Shown one piece after another: positions 9,361-19,200 of a DNA stretch of 37,531 nt. How positions within the stretch are numbered: the stretch's first letter is position 1; the number at the start of each line of letters is the position of its first letter. The DNA comes from a virus. Both the position numbers and the translations under genes were made by a program. The stretch is from IMG/VR virus record IMGVR_UViG_3300017773_000040, positions 1 to 37,531 of that record, one strand, 5' to 3'. The notes under the pieces were generated by a model. The model saw only the letters and a program-made list of their open reading frames with translations. It was not told the origin of the DNA and did not search any database.

Positions 9361-9951
9361 ATGTCATTTGATTTAACTAACATATTAGTATCAGAGGGTT
9401 TTCAAAATCTATTACAAGTTCGTGCTGATGATAAGACTATTTTTGATGGTCTAGGTAATACATTAGACGACTTTCGTCTTTCTGGTTCTTTTACTACAAG
9501 TGAATTTTTAGAAATAGAAAACGGAATATCTCAAACTGGTAATAAATTACACAGTCGAGGTGGAACTCTTTATTGGGGTGGAACAAATTTAGAATCATAT
9601 GGTGGTGGTGGTTTATCAAACATGGTTGAGGATACCACACCACAACTTGGTGGTAATTTAGATTTAAACTCTAAAGATATAGGTGGAACAGGAAATTTTC
9701 TTATACAAGGAACTGGTTCTTTAGATCAATTTAATGTTGGTGATAATTCTTTTGATTCTTATTTATCAATAACACCAACATCTGTTGAAAAAGACCTTTT
9801 CTTGGTTAAATCAGGAAGTTTTTCTGCATTTGAAGTTAATGATAAGGGAGTGGTAAATTTTGGTGGGTTTTCAAATGAACCTGATGTTGTTGAAGGTGGT
9901 TTTTATTATAATACAGATGAAAATGAATTTTATCTTGGAATAGGGGAATAG
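9361..9951 (+). CDS. Short fibre/virion protein with VSEGF anchor (196 aa)
   Basis: The N-terminus MSFDLTNILVSEGFQNLL is related to the (V/L)SDGF starts of the proteins at 16231, 20715 and 21596, suggesting a common attachment domain. Residues about 85-115 contain the fibre segment MVEDTTPQLGGNLDLNSKDI, of which a close copy occurs in the 1382-aa protein (VDDTSPQLGGDLDLNSNDI). The C-terminus has a beta-type segment ending YYNTDENEFYLGIGE. It looks like a minimal version of the larger fibres, an anchor plus one stalk motif and a small tip. It ends 1 nt before the next start. Confidence 0.7.
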   Translation: MSFDLTNILVSEGFQNLLQVRADDKTIFDGLGNTLDDFRLSGSFTTSEFLEIENGISQTGNKLHSRGGTLYWGGTNLESYGGGGLSNMVEDTTPQLGGNLDLNSKDIGGTGNFLIQGTGSLDQFNVGDNSFDSYLSITPTSVEKDLFLVKSGSFSAFEVNDKGVVNFGGFSNEPDVVEGGFYYNTDENEFYLGIGE

Positions 9952-9952
9952 A

Positions 9953-11413
9953 ATGCCTAGTTGGAAGAAGATTATAACAAGTGGTAGTAATGCTGTATTA
10001 AATCAAATAACTGCCTCAGTTGGATTTAAAGGAGATGGTAGTGGAATTACCAATGTAACTGCTGCTAGTGTAACTTTTGATAATGTAAGTAGTAAACCAA
10101 CTGGATTAGTAAGTGGTAGTTCTCAAATATCTACTGATATAAGTGGTTCATTTACATCTGTTAGTTCTTCTTTAGCAAGTAGATTAACAACTGCTGAATC
10201 CGAATTATCAAACACATTAATTAGTAGTAGTGCTCAAATTGCTACAGAAGTAAGTGGTGCTTTTACAGAAGTAAGTAGTTCTCTAAGTTCAAGAACAAGT
10301 ACATTAGAAACTACATTAACTTCTGAACAAGGTAATATTGATACATTAGAAAGTAGAGTAAATCAATCGGTAAAAACTGATGCTAGTCCAGTTTTTGCTG
10401 GATTAACTACAACTGGTAATGTTATAGTTCAAGGTGATATTACTGCTGAAAGAATGATAGTAAGTTCATCTGTTTCTATTATAACACAATCATTTTCTAG
10501 TGGTTCAACTATCTTTGGTGATGATAGTGATGATACTCATCAGTTTACAGGTTCATTAACAATTTCAGGTGCTTTTGAATTAAATGGAGATTCTTTTTCA
10601 ACAGCAGTTTCTTCATCAGCTGCAGCTGCTGGATTTGGTGGTGGTGGTAGTGGTGTTTCAAGCTATGATGATTTAACAAATGTTCCAGCTGGTATAATAT
10701 CAAGTTCAAATCAACTACCAAGTGGTATTATTAGTGCATCAGCTCAGATATCAACAACAATAAGTGGTTCTGTAACTTCTCTAAGTTCATCACTTGCTAG
10801 TAGACTATCAACTACTGAATTAGAATTAGAAAATACATTAATTAGTGGGAGTGCTCAAATTGCTACAGCAGTGAGTGGAGCTTTTGCTGATGTATCATCT
10901 AGTATAACATCAAGAGTAACAACTCTTGAAGGAACTGGAACAACACAAGGAGTTGGGCAAAGCAATAATGTAACATTTAATAAAATAACAACTACATCAG
11001 GACCAGATGTATTTGGTGGAAATGTTACTATTGCTGGAAACTTAACATTACAAGGATCACAAAGTTCTGCTGATACTTTAGTTATTGCTGACCAATTTGG
11101 GTTCTTTGCTTCTGGTTCAGAAGGCTCTAATCTTGATGCTGGTGTTTTGGTTCAAAGCGGTAGTATTGCTAATACAGGTAGTGCTATATACCACGATGTT
11201 ACTACTGCTTCTAATACAAATCCAAAAGGAGGCAGATGGTCTGTTGCTAAAGAGGTAAAGGTGGATGATAATGCAGTAACTCCAGGTGCTTATGTGGGGA
11301 CTGTTACTGTTGGTGGAGATGCTACAGAACCTGATGATGGTGATGTTCAATATGGTGTTGGGGAAATGTATATTACAAGTGATGGTGAAATATACATTTA
11401 TACAGGAAGTTAA
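9953..11413 (+). CDS. Fibre protein with MPSWKKI anchor and coiled Ser-rich stalk (486 aa)
   Basis: It begins MPSWKKIITSGSNAVLNQ, nearly the same start as the 112-aa protein at 11729. Residues about 50-150 and 245-315 are Ser/Thr-rich heptad-like repeats (SSSAQIATEVSGAF, SSLASRLTTAESELSNTL) that are duplicated within the gene and again in the 1382-aa protein. A VSSSVSIITQSFSSGST / DDTHQFTG block lies at about 165-200. The C-terminal 110 residues (from FGFFASGSEGSNLDAG) form a separate beta-rich tip ending in GEMYITSDGEIYIYTGS. Repetitive low-complexity fibre stalk with a distinct tip; a baseplate- or neck-attached fibre is likely. Confidence 0.75.
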   Translation: MPSWKKIITSGSNAVLNQITASVGFKGDGSGITNVTAASVTFDNVSSKPTGLVSGSSQISTDISGSFTSVSSSLASRLTTAESELSNTLISSSAQIATEVSGAFTEVSSSLSSRTSTLETTLTSEQGNIDTLESRVNQSVKTDASPVFAGLTTTGNVIVQGDITAERMIVSSSVSIITQSFSSGSTIFGDDSDDTHQFTGSLTISGAFELNGDSFSTAVSSSAAAAGFGGGGSGVSSYDDLTNVPAGIISSSNQLPSGIISASAQISTTISGSVTSLSSSLASRLSTTELELENTLISGSAQIATAVSGAFADVSSSITSRVTTLEGTGTTQGVGQSNNVTFNKITTTSGPDVFGGNVTIAGNLTLQGSQSSADTLVIADQFGFFASGSEGSNLDAGVLVQSGSIANTGSAIYHDVTTASNTNPKGGRWSVAKEVKVDDNAVTPGAYVGTVTVGGDATEPDDGDVQYGVGEMYITSDGEIYIYTGS

Positions 11414-11435
11414 AAATTAAAATGAGAGGTTACAT

Positions 11436-11657
11436 ATGCCAGCTAAGTCTTTAAGTCAAGCTGTATCGGAACAAAGTGTTTCGAGAGATAATAAACAACC
11501 AAATGTGGTTGATGAAAAAAAATTTAATTTGAGTGTTGACGAAGTTAAATTTATTTTAGCTAAGTTAGCTCAAATAGAGTTTAAGGGAGTAGAAATTGAG
11601 TTTACTTATAACTTAATTGTAAAACTTCAAGAATACTATAAAAGTTTAAATAAATAA
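11436..11657 (+). CDS. Small helical protein of unknown function (73 aa)
   Basis: A gagg ribosome-binding site lies 9 nt before the ATG. The first 25 residues are polar; residues about 30-70 (FNLSVDEVKFILAKLAQIEF, then ELTYNLIVKLQEYYKSL-like) are predicted helical with a hydrophobic face. It lacks fibre motifs although it sits between two fibre genes that share the same MPSWKKI start. It could be a fibre-assembly chaperone, as T4 encodes near its fibres, but nothing in the sequence proves that. Confidence 0.6.
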   Translation: MPAKSLSQAVSEQSVSRDNKQPNVVDEKKFNLSVDEVKFILAKLAQIEFKGVEIEFTYNLIVKLQEYYKSLNK

Positions 11658-11663
11658 TTTTTA

Positions 11664-11700
11664 TTGTTGGCTTCTGAAATAGAAGAAGTGGGCTCAACAA
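11664..11700 (+). other. Hairpin-forming leader in a 71-bp gap
   Basis: In the gap between 11657 and 11729, ttgttg (11664-11669) can pair with caacaa (11695-11700), and inside it cttct (11671-11675) with agaag (11681-11685) around a 5-nt loop. There is no T tract, so it is not a typical terminator. The cttct arm can also pair, with one G-U, with the aggag ribosome-binding site just upstream of the ATG at 11729, so alternative folds might control that gene. This is by-eye folding only. Confidence 0.35.
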
Positions 11701-11728
11701 TGAGTAACCAACCGCGATAGGAGTTGAA

Positions 11729-12067
11729 ATGCCAAGTTGGAAAAAAATAATAGTTTCTGGCTCAGAAGCCAGTTTATCTACACTTAGTGTGGATGGTGCT
11801 GTAACAGCAACATCGTTTACTGGTGATGGTAGTAATTTAACTAATGTTACTTCTACTGTATCTCCATTACAATTTAATAGTTTAGTTAGTGATGGTTTTG
11901 ATTTTGACGATAATGGTGATTTCCAACCTGTGGATTCTGAAGTTAAATATATTATTGATCCATCTTGGGAAGTAGATTCAAATGGTGATTTTAGTCCTAG
12001 AAGTAGAACTTTATTTGGATTGGTTTCTTCTTCAATGGAACACTGGCCAAACTACTTAGAGGAATAA
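11729..12067 (+). CDS. Short MPSWKKI-type virion protein (112 aa)
   Basis: The N-terminus MPSWKKIIVSGSEASLSTL followed by FTGDGSNLTNV matches the start of the 486-aa protein, so the two share an anchor domain. Here it is joined to only a short C-terminal part rich in Asp and aromatic residues (SDGFDFDDNGDFQPVDSEV), including a VSDGF segment like the anchor of the other fibre group. It ends 1 nt before the 1382-aa fibre gene, which itself lacks an anchor of this type, so the two might form one fibre as separate parts. Start chosen at ATG with aggag upstream. Confidence 0.7.
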   Translation: MPSWKKIIVSGSEASLSTLSVDGAVTATSFTGDGSNLTNVTSTVSPLQFNSLVSDGFDFDDNGDFQPVDSEVKYIIDPSWEVDSNGDFSPRSRTLFGLVSSSMEHWPNYLEE

Positions 12068-12068
12068 C

Positions 12069-15000
12069 ATGGCAACTAAAAATATAGTACCAAGAGGTAA
12101 TAATGAAGGTCAACTCGGAACAGAGTCAAAAAAATGGAATAAGCATATTGCTACCACTGGTTCTTTTGATTATATAAGTGGTTCGTTAAGATCAGAGGAT
12201 GTTCTAAATTCATTACCTTCTAATTTAATATCAAGTTCAGCCCAATTATCCACTCGAATAAGTGGTTCATTTACTTCTGTTAGTTCAAGTTTTTCAACTC
12301 GTGTAACTACTGTAGAGTCTGAATTAGAAAATACCTTGATTAGTGCATCGGCTCAGTTAGCTGATGAGATAAGTGGTTCATTTAATAACGGATTTGAATT
12401 TAATGGAACAATAAGTGGTTCAGCAACTTCAACTGGTTCATTTGGTAGAGTAGAATCTACATCAATTTCAATAACATCAACTGGTTCATTTGGAAGAATA
12501 GAAGCAACATCAATATCAGCTAGTTTAGTAGAAGTAGATGCTGATACTTTACGAGTTGGTGGTGAGCCAATGAACAAGACTCTACTTCAAAATATAAAAA
12601 GAGCCCACTCATCTACAATAGCTTCTCCTGTTGGTAAACATAACCTTTCTGGTGACATAAGTGGTTCAATAACATCAACTGGTTCATTTGGACAACTTTT
12701 AGTAAAAGGAGCAGAAACAAGTGGAACTAACACCGGTGATGTGACAATAGCATCTGGTAGAGATTATATTGCAGTATCAAATCAAGAATTAACATTAGGT
12801 CAGGTTGATTTAACAACCGATGTTACAGGTGTCTTACCTTCAGCAAATTTAGACGCTGATACGGCACATTTAAGTGGGACACAAACATTTAGTGGAGCTA
12901 AAACATTTAGTAGTGCTCTAACAACTGCTGCTATAAATTCAAGTGGAGATATAACTACTACTGGCGATATAACTGCTCAAAATTTTATTGTTAGTTCATC
13001 TGTAACTAATCTTCAAATAGCAACTCTTAGTGGTTCAACTGAATTTGGTGACGATATAACTGATACTCATTTATTTACAGGATCACTTTTTGTTAGTGGT
13101 AATTTAGATGCTGTAAATCTAACTTCTGATAGCGGCAGTTTTTCAACAAGAGTTACTTCGCTTGAATCCAATGGTGTTTTTACATCAGCTGGAATAAGTG
13201 GTTCTTTTATAGCACCAAGTGCTTCATTTTCTACAAGATTAACTGTTGCTGAATCAGAATTATCAAATACTTTGATAAGTAGTTCAGCACAGATTTCAAC
13301 AGAAATTAGTGGTGCTTTTACCTCTAATTCTGCTTCATTTTCAACAAGGCTAACAACAGAAGAAGGAAATATAGACACATTACAGGCAAGAAGAGTGCTT
13401 GCTGGAGATGGTTTAACTGGCGGTGGTGATTTAACGGCAGATAGAACTTTTGCTGTAGGAGCTGGAACCGGTGTTACTGTAAATTCAGGTGATGTAGCTA
13501 TAGGTCAAGATATCGGAACAACATCAAAACCATTATTTGCTGCTATATCTTCAAGTGGTGACATAAGTGGTTCATCAACTTCAACTGGTTCGTTTGGTGC
13601 CGTTGTCACTCCGACTTATGGTAGAACAATTAGTAACATTACTGAAATAATAGAAGTAACTGTAGTAGACGATGGTGGAAACCATTACGCTTTTGAAGGA
13701 GCTACAACTCCTAACTTAGTAGTAAGTGAGGGAAAAACATATAGATTTGACCAATCTGATAGTACAAACGATACTCATCCATTTAGATTTAGTTTAACAG
13801 AAGATGGTTCTACTTACTCTACTGGTGTCACCACAGTTGGAACACCTGGTGAGGGTGGAGCTTATACAGAAATAAAGGTAACGAAAGCTACTGCAAATCG
13901 TTTATTTTATAAGTGCACTGCTCATAGTGGTATGGGTAACCAAGGTAACATTCTTAAAAATGATTTAACAAATTTTGGTGGAAACATAAGCGGTTCAGCA
14001 ATCTCGACTGGTTCGTTTGGTCATATTTTAGTTGACGGTACTAACATAGAAACATTTATTTCTTCATCTGCATCTACTTTTGGATTTAGTGGTGGGGGTA
14101 CTTCCGATTATGAAACATTAGATAATATACCAGAAGATATTATTAGTGGTAGTTCACAAATAGCAACAGCAATTAGTGGAGCTTTTGCAAACACTTCTTC
14201 AAGTTTAGCTAGTAGAATAACATTAGCTGAATCCGAGTTGGGCAATACTTTAATTAGTTCATCAGCACAGATAGCAACTAATATAAGTGGTGCTTTTGCA
14301 AATGGTTTTGAATTTGATGGAACGATAAGTGGTTCGGTAACATCAACTGGTTCATATGGTAGGGTGGTTGCAACTAAGTTTGTAGGAGATGGAAGTGGAC
14401 TTACTGGATTATCATCAGCTGCCATAGCTACATATAACACATCTGGTGATAACAGAATTATAACATCTGTAAATTCATCTACAGTTCAAGGTGAAGCTAA
14501 TCTTAGTTTTGATGGTACAATATTAAGTAGTTCGTTAGCTTCAACTGCTTCATTTGGTCACTATATAGTTGGTGGAAATAATTTTACAACTGCTGTTTCA
14601 GAATCAGCAGCTGCAAGTGGTTTTGGTAGTGGTGGTGGAGCTGGTGGTGGTGACATGAGTGATCTTGTTGATGATACATCTCCACAACTTGGAGGAGATT
14701 TAGACCTCAATTCTAACGATATTACAGGAACTGGTAATATTACTATTAGTGGAAACATAAGTGGTTCATCAACTTCAACTGGTTCGTTTGAAAGAGTTCA
14801 TATTATCGATAAATTAGGCATTGGAACTAAAACTCCTTTTAATAATCTTCACATTGTAACTTCAGGAGATAATATTGCTAAATTTAAAAGTAGTGATGCT
14901 ACTGCGAGGATAATATTAGAAGATAATAATTCAGAAAACAACGGCAATTACATTGAAGTAAAAAATGATGTTATGACTTTAGCTACTAATGGTGGTAACG

Positions 15001-16217
15001 ATGGTTTGGTTATAGGCACTAATCAATCTATAACAGCAAGTGGAGATTTTAGTTCATCTTTAGCATCAACTGGTTCATTTGGACATCTTATGGTTGGTGG
15101 AAATAATTTTACAACTGCTGTTTCTTCATCTGCTGCTTCTGCTGGATTTGGTGGTGGAAGTGGTGGAAGTCAAAATGTTTTTTCTACTGTGGCTGTTGCT
15201 GGACAATCAAATGTTGTTGCTGATGCTACAACAGATACATTAACTTTAGTTGCTGGTGATAATATGACTATCACTACAAATGCTGGTAGTGACTCAGTAA
15301 CATTTGCTTCTTCCGGTGAAGGTGGTAGTGGTGGAGCATCAACTTCAAGAAGTACAACTAGATCAGTAGCTACTGCTAATCAAACTACATTTAATGTTAA
15401 TTATACTGCTAGTTTACTTGATGTATATCAAAATGGTATAAAATTAGATTCATCTGAAGTAACCGCAACAAACGGAACTTCTGTTGTTTTATCATCTGGT
15501 GCAACTGTAAATGATGTTTTAGAATTTGTTGCTTTTTCAACTATATCAACTGGTACTCATTTAAATATAACAGGTGATACTGCTACTACATCTTCTTTAT
15601 TTCCAATGTTTACATCTGATCCTAATTTTACAAGTGGTAATTTAGTAAGTGCTAGTATTAATACAGATGACTTATCTTTTACACCATCAACCGGTAAACT
15701 ATATGTTGATGGTGGAGTAAGTGGTTCTGCAAATTCTACTGCTTCTTTTGGTCAAATTTTATTAGGTGGAGAAGAACTTTCTGCTGGTGGTGGTGGTGGA
15801 ATACTTGCAACACAAGGAACTGACTACTCAGACGGTGGTGTTGATGCATCATATACATTAACTACGAGTTATGTTGCTTTTGACTCTACTTATTATAGAG
15901 TTGCTTTTACTGCACCAGCTAGTGGTAAGGTTTTACTTCATGCTCAAGTAACTGTTGATCCTTCTAGCAGCAGTAGAACTGTATCCTTTAAGTGGGATGT
16001 ACAAGGGGCAAGTCCAAGTACAAGTTATGCTGACTTTTACTATAATTATGATGAAAGTGATCATAATACGGTTCATCCTGAAAGGATAATAACTGGTTTA
16101 ACTCCTGGTCAATCATATACTTATGATTTATTTGCTAGAACTAGTAGCACTACTGTGTATTTAAAATGGGGACAAGAGTGGTGTGCTCCTCTTGCTTACG
16201 CTTTAGAACTCCCATAG
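12069..16217 (+). CDS. 1382-aa modular tail fibre with embedded cupredoxin-like domain
   Basis: Modules in order: a start domain (MATKNIVPRGNNEGQLGTES); Ser/Thr-rich stalk repeats (SSSAQLSTRISGSFTSVSSS) recurring through the protein; several ISGSxTSTGSFG modules; a cupredoxin-like domain at about residues 513-635 with His570 (DTHPFRF) and Cys616-x2-His619-x2-Met622 (CTAHSGM); more stalk, with VDDTSPQLGGDLDLNS and one GIGTKTP segment; a domain with LLDVYQNGIKLD and TNGTSVVLSSGA (about 1115-1165) typical of phage fibre beta-sandwich modules; and a C-terminal 125-residue beta-sandwich ending LAYALELP, likely the receptor-binding tip. The start has gagg 6 nt upstream. Long host-recognition fibre; the copper-type motif is visible, metal binding is unproven. 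Confidence 0.8.
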   Translation: MATKNIVPRGNNEGQLGTESKKWNKHIATTGSFDYISGSLRSEDVLNSLPSNLISSSAQLSTRISGSFTSVSSSFSTRVTTVESELENTLISASAQLADEISGSFNNGFEFNGTISGSATSTGSFGRVESTSISITSTGSFGRIEATSISASLVEVDADTLRVGGEPMNKTLLQNIKRAHSSTIASPVGKHNLSGDISGSITSTGSFGQLLVKGAETSGTNTGDVTIASGRDYIAVSNQELTLGQVDLTTDVTGVLPSANLDADTAHLSGTQTFSGAKTFSSALTTAAINSSGDITTTGDITAQNFIVSSSVTNLQIATLSGSTEFGDDITDTHLFTGSLFVSGNLDAVNLTSDSGSFSTRVTSLESNGVFTSAGISGSFIAPSASFSTRLTVAESELSNTLISSSAQISTEISGAFTSNSASFSTRLTTEEGNIDTLQARRVLAGDGLTGGGDLTADRTFAVGAGTGVTVNSGDVAIGQDIGTTSKPLFAAISSSGDISGSSTSTGSFGAVVTPTYGRTISNITEIIEVTVVDDGGNHYAFEGATTPNLVVSEGKTYRFDQSDSTNDTHPFRFSLTEDGSTYSTGVTTVGTPGEGGAYTEIKVTKATANRLFYKCTAHSGMGNQGNILKNDLTNFGGNISGSAISTGSFGHILVDGTNIETFISSSASTFGFSGGGTSDYETLDNIPEDIISGSSQIATAISGAFANTSSSLASRITLAESELGNTLISSSAQIATNISGAFANGFEFDGTISGSVTSTGSYGRVVATKFVGDGSGLTGLSSAAIATYNTSGDNRIITSVNSSTVQGEANLSFDGTILSSSLASTASFGHYIVGGNNFTTAVSESAAASGFGSGGGAGGGDMSDLVDDTSPQLGGDLDLNSNDITGTGNITISGNISGSSTSTGSFERVHIIDKLGIGTKTPFNNLHIVTSGDNIAKFKSSDATARIILEDNNSENNGNYIEVKNDVMTLATNGGNDGLVIGTNQSITASGDFSSSLASTGSFGHLMVGGNNFTTAVSSSAASAGFGGGSGGSQNVFSTVAVAGQSNVVADATTDTLTLVAGDNMTITTNAGSDSVTFASSGEGGSGGASTSRSTTRSVATANQTTFNVNYTASLLDVYQNGIKLDSSEVTATNGTSVVLSSGATVNDVLEFVAFSTISTGTHLNITGDTATTSSLFPMFTSDPNFTSGNLVSASINTDDLSFTPSTGKLYVDGGVSGSANSTASFGQILLGGEELSAGGGGGILATQGTDYSDGGVDASYTLTTSYVAFDSTYYRVAFTAPASGKVLLHAQVTVDPSSSSRTVSFKWDVQGASPSTSYADFYYNYDESDHNTVHPERIITGLTPGQSYTYDLFARTSSTTVYLKWGQEWCAPLAYALELP

Positions 16218-16230
16218 GATATAGGGTTAT

Positions 16231-19200
16231 ATGGGCAAAACACGACAACAGGCAAATTTAGTTTCTGATGGTTTTCTTACAACAGATTTATCCAACACTA
16301 AAATAAATCATACTGGAAGTCTTTTAGTTAGTGCCAGCTTTAGTGGAAGTGGGCTTAAAGTTGATGGAAACATAGACATAACAAGTGGTGATTTAAATGT
16401 AACATCTGAAGGTTCTTTTGGTAAGATTGTTGGTGATGGCAGTGGACTAACAAATATGACATTTGAAATGTCAGATGATTCTACTCCAAAATTGTCTGCT
16501 AATTTAGACTTAAATGAAAATCAAATTTTTACTACTAGTAGTGTTGATAAAACTTTAGAAACATCTCAAACAGCTAATTTAAATTTTAAAGCTATTTCTG
16601 GTGGTGGATGGGATATAAGAAATTTAAAAGATGGAAGTGCTGTATCATCAGGTCAAACTGTAGTTAGAGGTACAACTGTCTCTTTAGCTAATTATGACTC
16701 AACCACTTACCAATGGAAAATATTAGCACCTCTTCAAAGAAATGGAAGATTTGGATTGTTATATGCCAGATCACCTCATAGAATTGGAATATCTACTGAT
16801 TATGATTATAATAATTATGGTAACAAATGGGATATAAGAGGTTTCTCAGGTGATGGTGGAACTCAAATTTTTACTAGCCAAGCTACTACCAGTAGATCTT
16901 ATACTTATAGTCGATCACTTGGTGGAAATGGTCTAGCTGAAGATTTTAATATTGTAGTGGATAAAGCAAAAGGAAAAGTTTATGGGGTGTTTCATTTTAG
17001 AGGTCAAGGTACTAACTATTATGAACCTAGTTTAGAATTTTATAGTGCTAGTTCAGATTACAATTATAATTCTGAAAGTATTTTTAGTCCAGATGGTACA
17101 ACTGATAGACATATAGGAAGTTTAACTAATTTTTTTAGAAGTCAAACTGATGGTGTTGATGATTCTAACCAAGATAGTGATAATTATAAAGGTACATTTT
17201 TAGATGACAGAACCATAATCAATCATGACTACAACTCAAGATATAACAAAAGATGGTCTAATATGATTATGAAACCAGATGGACTAACACAAATAGGTGC
17301 AGCTAGACCGGATTATAGTCGAACCAGTGACTATAGTGATATGTGGCAACTTCATTTTGAAGATCCTTTTTATGAATCTCAAATTCAACAAGAAGATAAA
17401 AAAATATTTTGGACTGTTACTAGGATAGATAACTTTATACAAGACACATTAGGTGGTGATAATGCTCCGTGGGCTGATTTTAATGCTGATGATTTAGAAA
17501 ATATACCAAGTAGTAATAATTGGTATGTAAATGCTGGATTTCAAATTGTCAATAACGGTAGAAGAGTTATTTATAGTGTACAAGAATACGATAATTATAG
17601 TGGTGCTTTAGGTTCAAGTAACCCAAGATTACAAACAATGTTATTTCAAACAGACCTTTATATTCCTTGGGAAATAAGAACAATGATGGCAAAAACAACA
17701 GTTTCAAAGTCTCTTTTTGATTTTTTTCCAGATGATACTCAAAGTCAAATTTTAAATGATGTTAGAACAACAAGACCGGGCAGTTACTATGGTAGATTTA
17801 TAGATAACATGCATATACTACAAAACGGAGATTTTCTTTTCTCAATGGGATCAGGTTCAGGCGATACACCAAACTACATTCAAGTTTCATATGATGAGAG
17901 TAAAGGATATTCGGCTGAGACTATTGGTTCTGGACCACAACCAGTAAATTCTAAACGACATGATTTAATTGCACATAAATTAAGATTTAAAAATGAAGTA
18001 ACTGCAAGTTCACATATAAATGTTTCTAATGAATTATCAGTAGAAACCGCTTCACTTGATGTAGTAACATTTAAAGGAGATACTTTTTCCTCACTTATAG
18101 AAATACCTTTAAAAAACGATACAGGTCATTATGTTGCTAGTCCATTGTATAGAAGTTCTTTAGTTTATAGAAATCCAAGTACAGATAAATTAGAATCAGT
18201 ATTATCTGGACATCATCATGGTGGTCAAAATATAACATGTTATGGGTTCAATCCCAAACTTTTTATTTCGCAATATGCTGAATTGCCATCATCTTTACCA
18301 TCATCAAACATACCTCATTTTGGTCAATTAGACACAACCAATAATACCACAGTCGATGCAAATGATTATTTTGGTCTTGATTACAGACTTAGACAATCCA
18401 GATATACATCTCAACATGGACAACTATCTTTTGGGTTTGGTTTAACAAATGCTAATAAATACATTTACTTGTATCCATCTCAATTTCCAAAATTTGGTTG
18501 TTATAAAATAGACTTTTATTCGTACACTACTGCTAGTTACGATAGTGAACAAATGAAAGTTACTCCTGAAGAACTTTATATTTCAAGGTCAAATGCGGCT
18601 GATTTATATCAACAAGAAATACCACATTCTGGTTCGATAGGAGTAGGATATTCATTAGGTCAAGTTTTAACAACTGATACTGCAAGTATGTATTATGCTA
18701 ATGTCAAAAAATTTGATGGAATAAATAAATTTGTAATAACATATTTAAGCGGTAGCACATCAGGACCACTTCACGCTAAAATATTTGATGTTGATGAAAC
18801 AAATGACACTTGGAGTGTTGGTAATGATTATCGATTAAGTTATGGAGCACAATCATCTTCTTTACAAGATTATGGTTGTATACAAGGAGGACCAGGTCTT
18901 TGTACAAGTGGTTCAAATGCTTTTGTTAATGTTTGGCAAAATTATCTTTCTGGTGTTGAATCGTACCAACCAAATGATGATGGTGATGTTAGAAAATATA
19001 ATGTTTGTTTTGTTGATGGAACAACAATAACTTCTGGTTCTGATATGATTATAACAGGAAGTATAGGTTCAGCACCAAGTCCATACACAGGTTCAGTATC
19101 AGGAACTTTTGATTATGGTATAAGTGCTTCTTTTGATGTAGATGCTTATGGTAGTTCTAGAACATACTATAATTTTCCTGGATTGTGTCAATATGGCTCA

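Noticed and set aside
9600-9615. ggtggtggtggt runs as G-quadruplexes
   Set aside because: Only two-G tracts, explained by Gly codons (GGT) in fibre linkers; stability would be low.
11700-11720. Six-codon leader peptide (MSNQPR) before the gene at 11729
   Set aside because: Too short to support, no ribosome-binding site of its own; the ATG is part of the hairpin base.
18842-19030. 62-codon + strand frame inside the 1494-aa fibre gene
   Set aside because: It is Met- and Leu-rich, out of frame with a well-supported gene, and has no recognisable domain.
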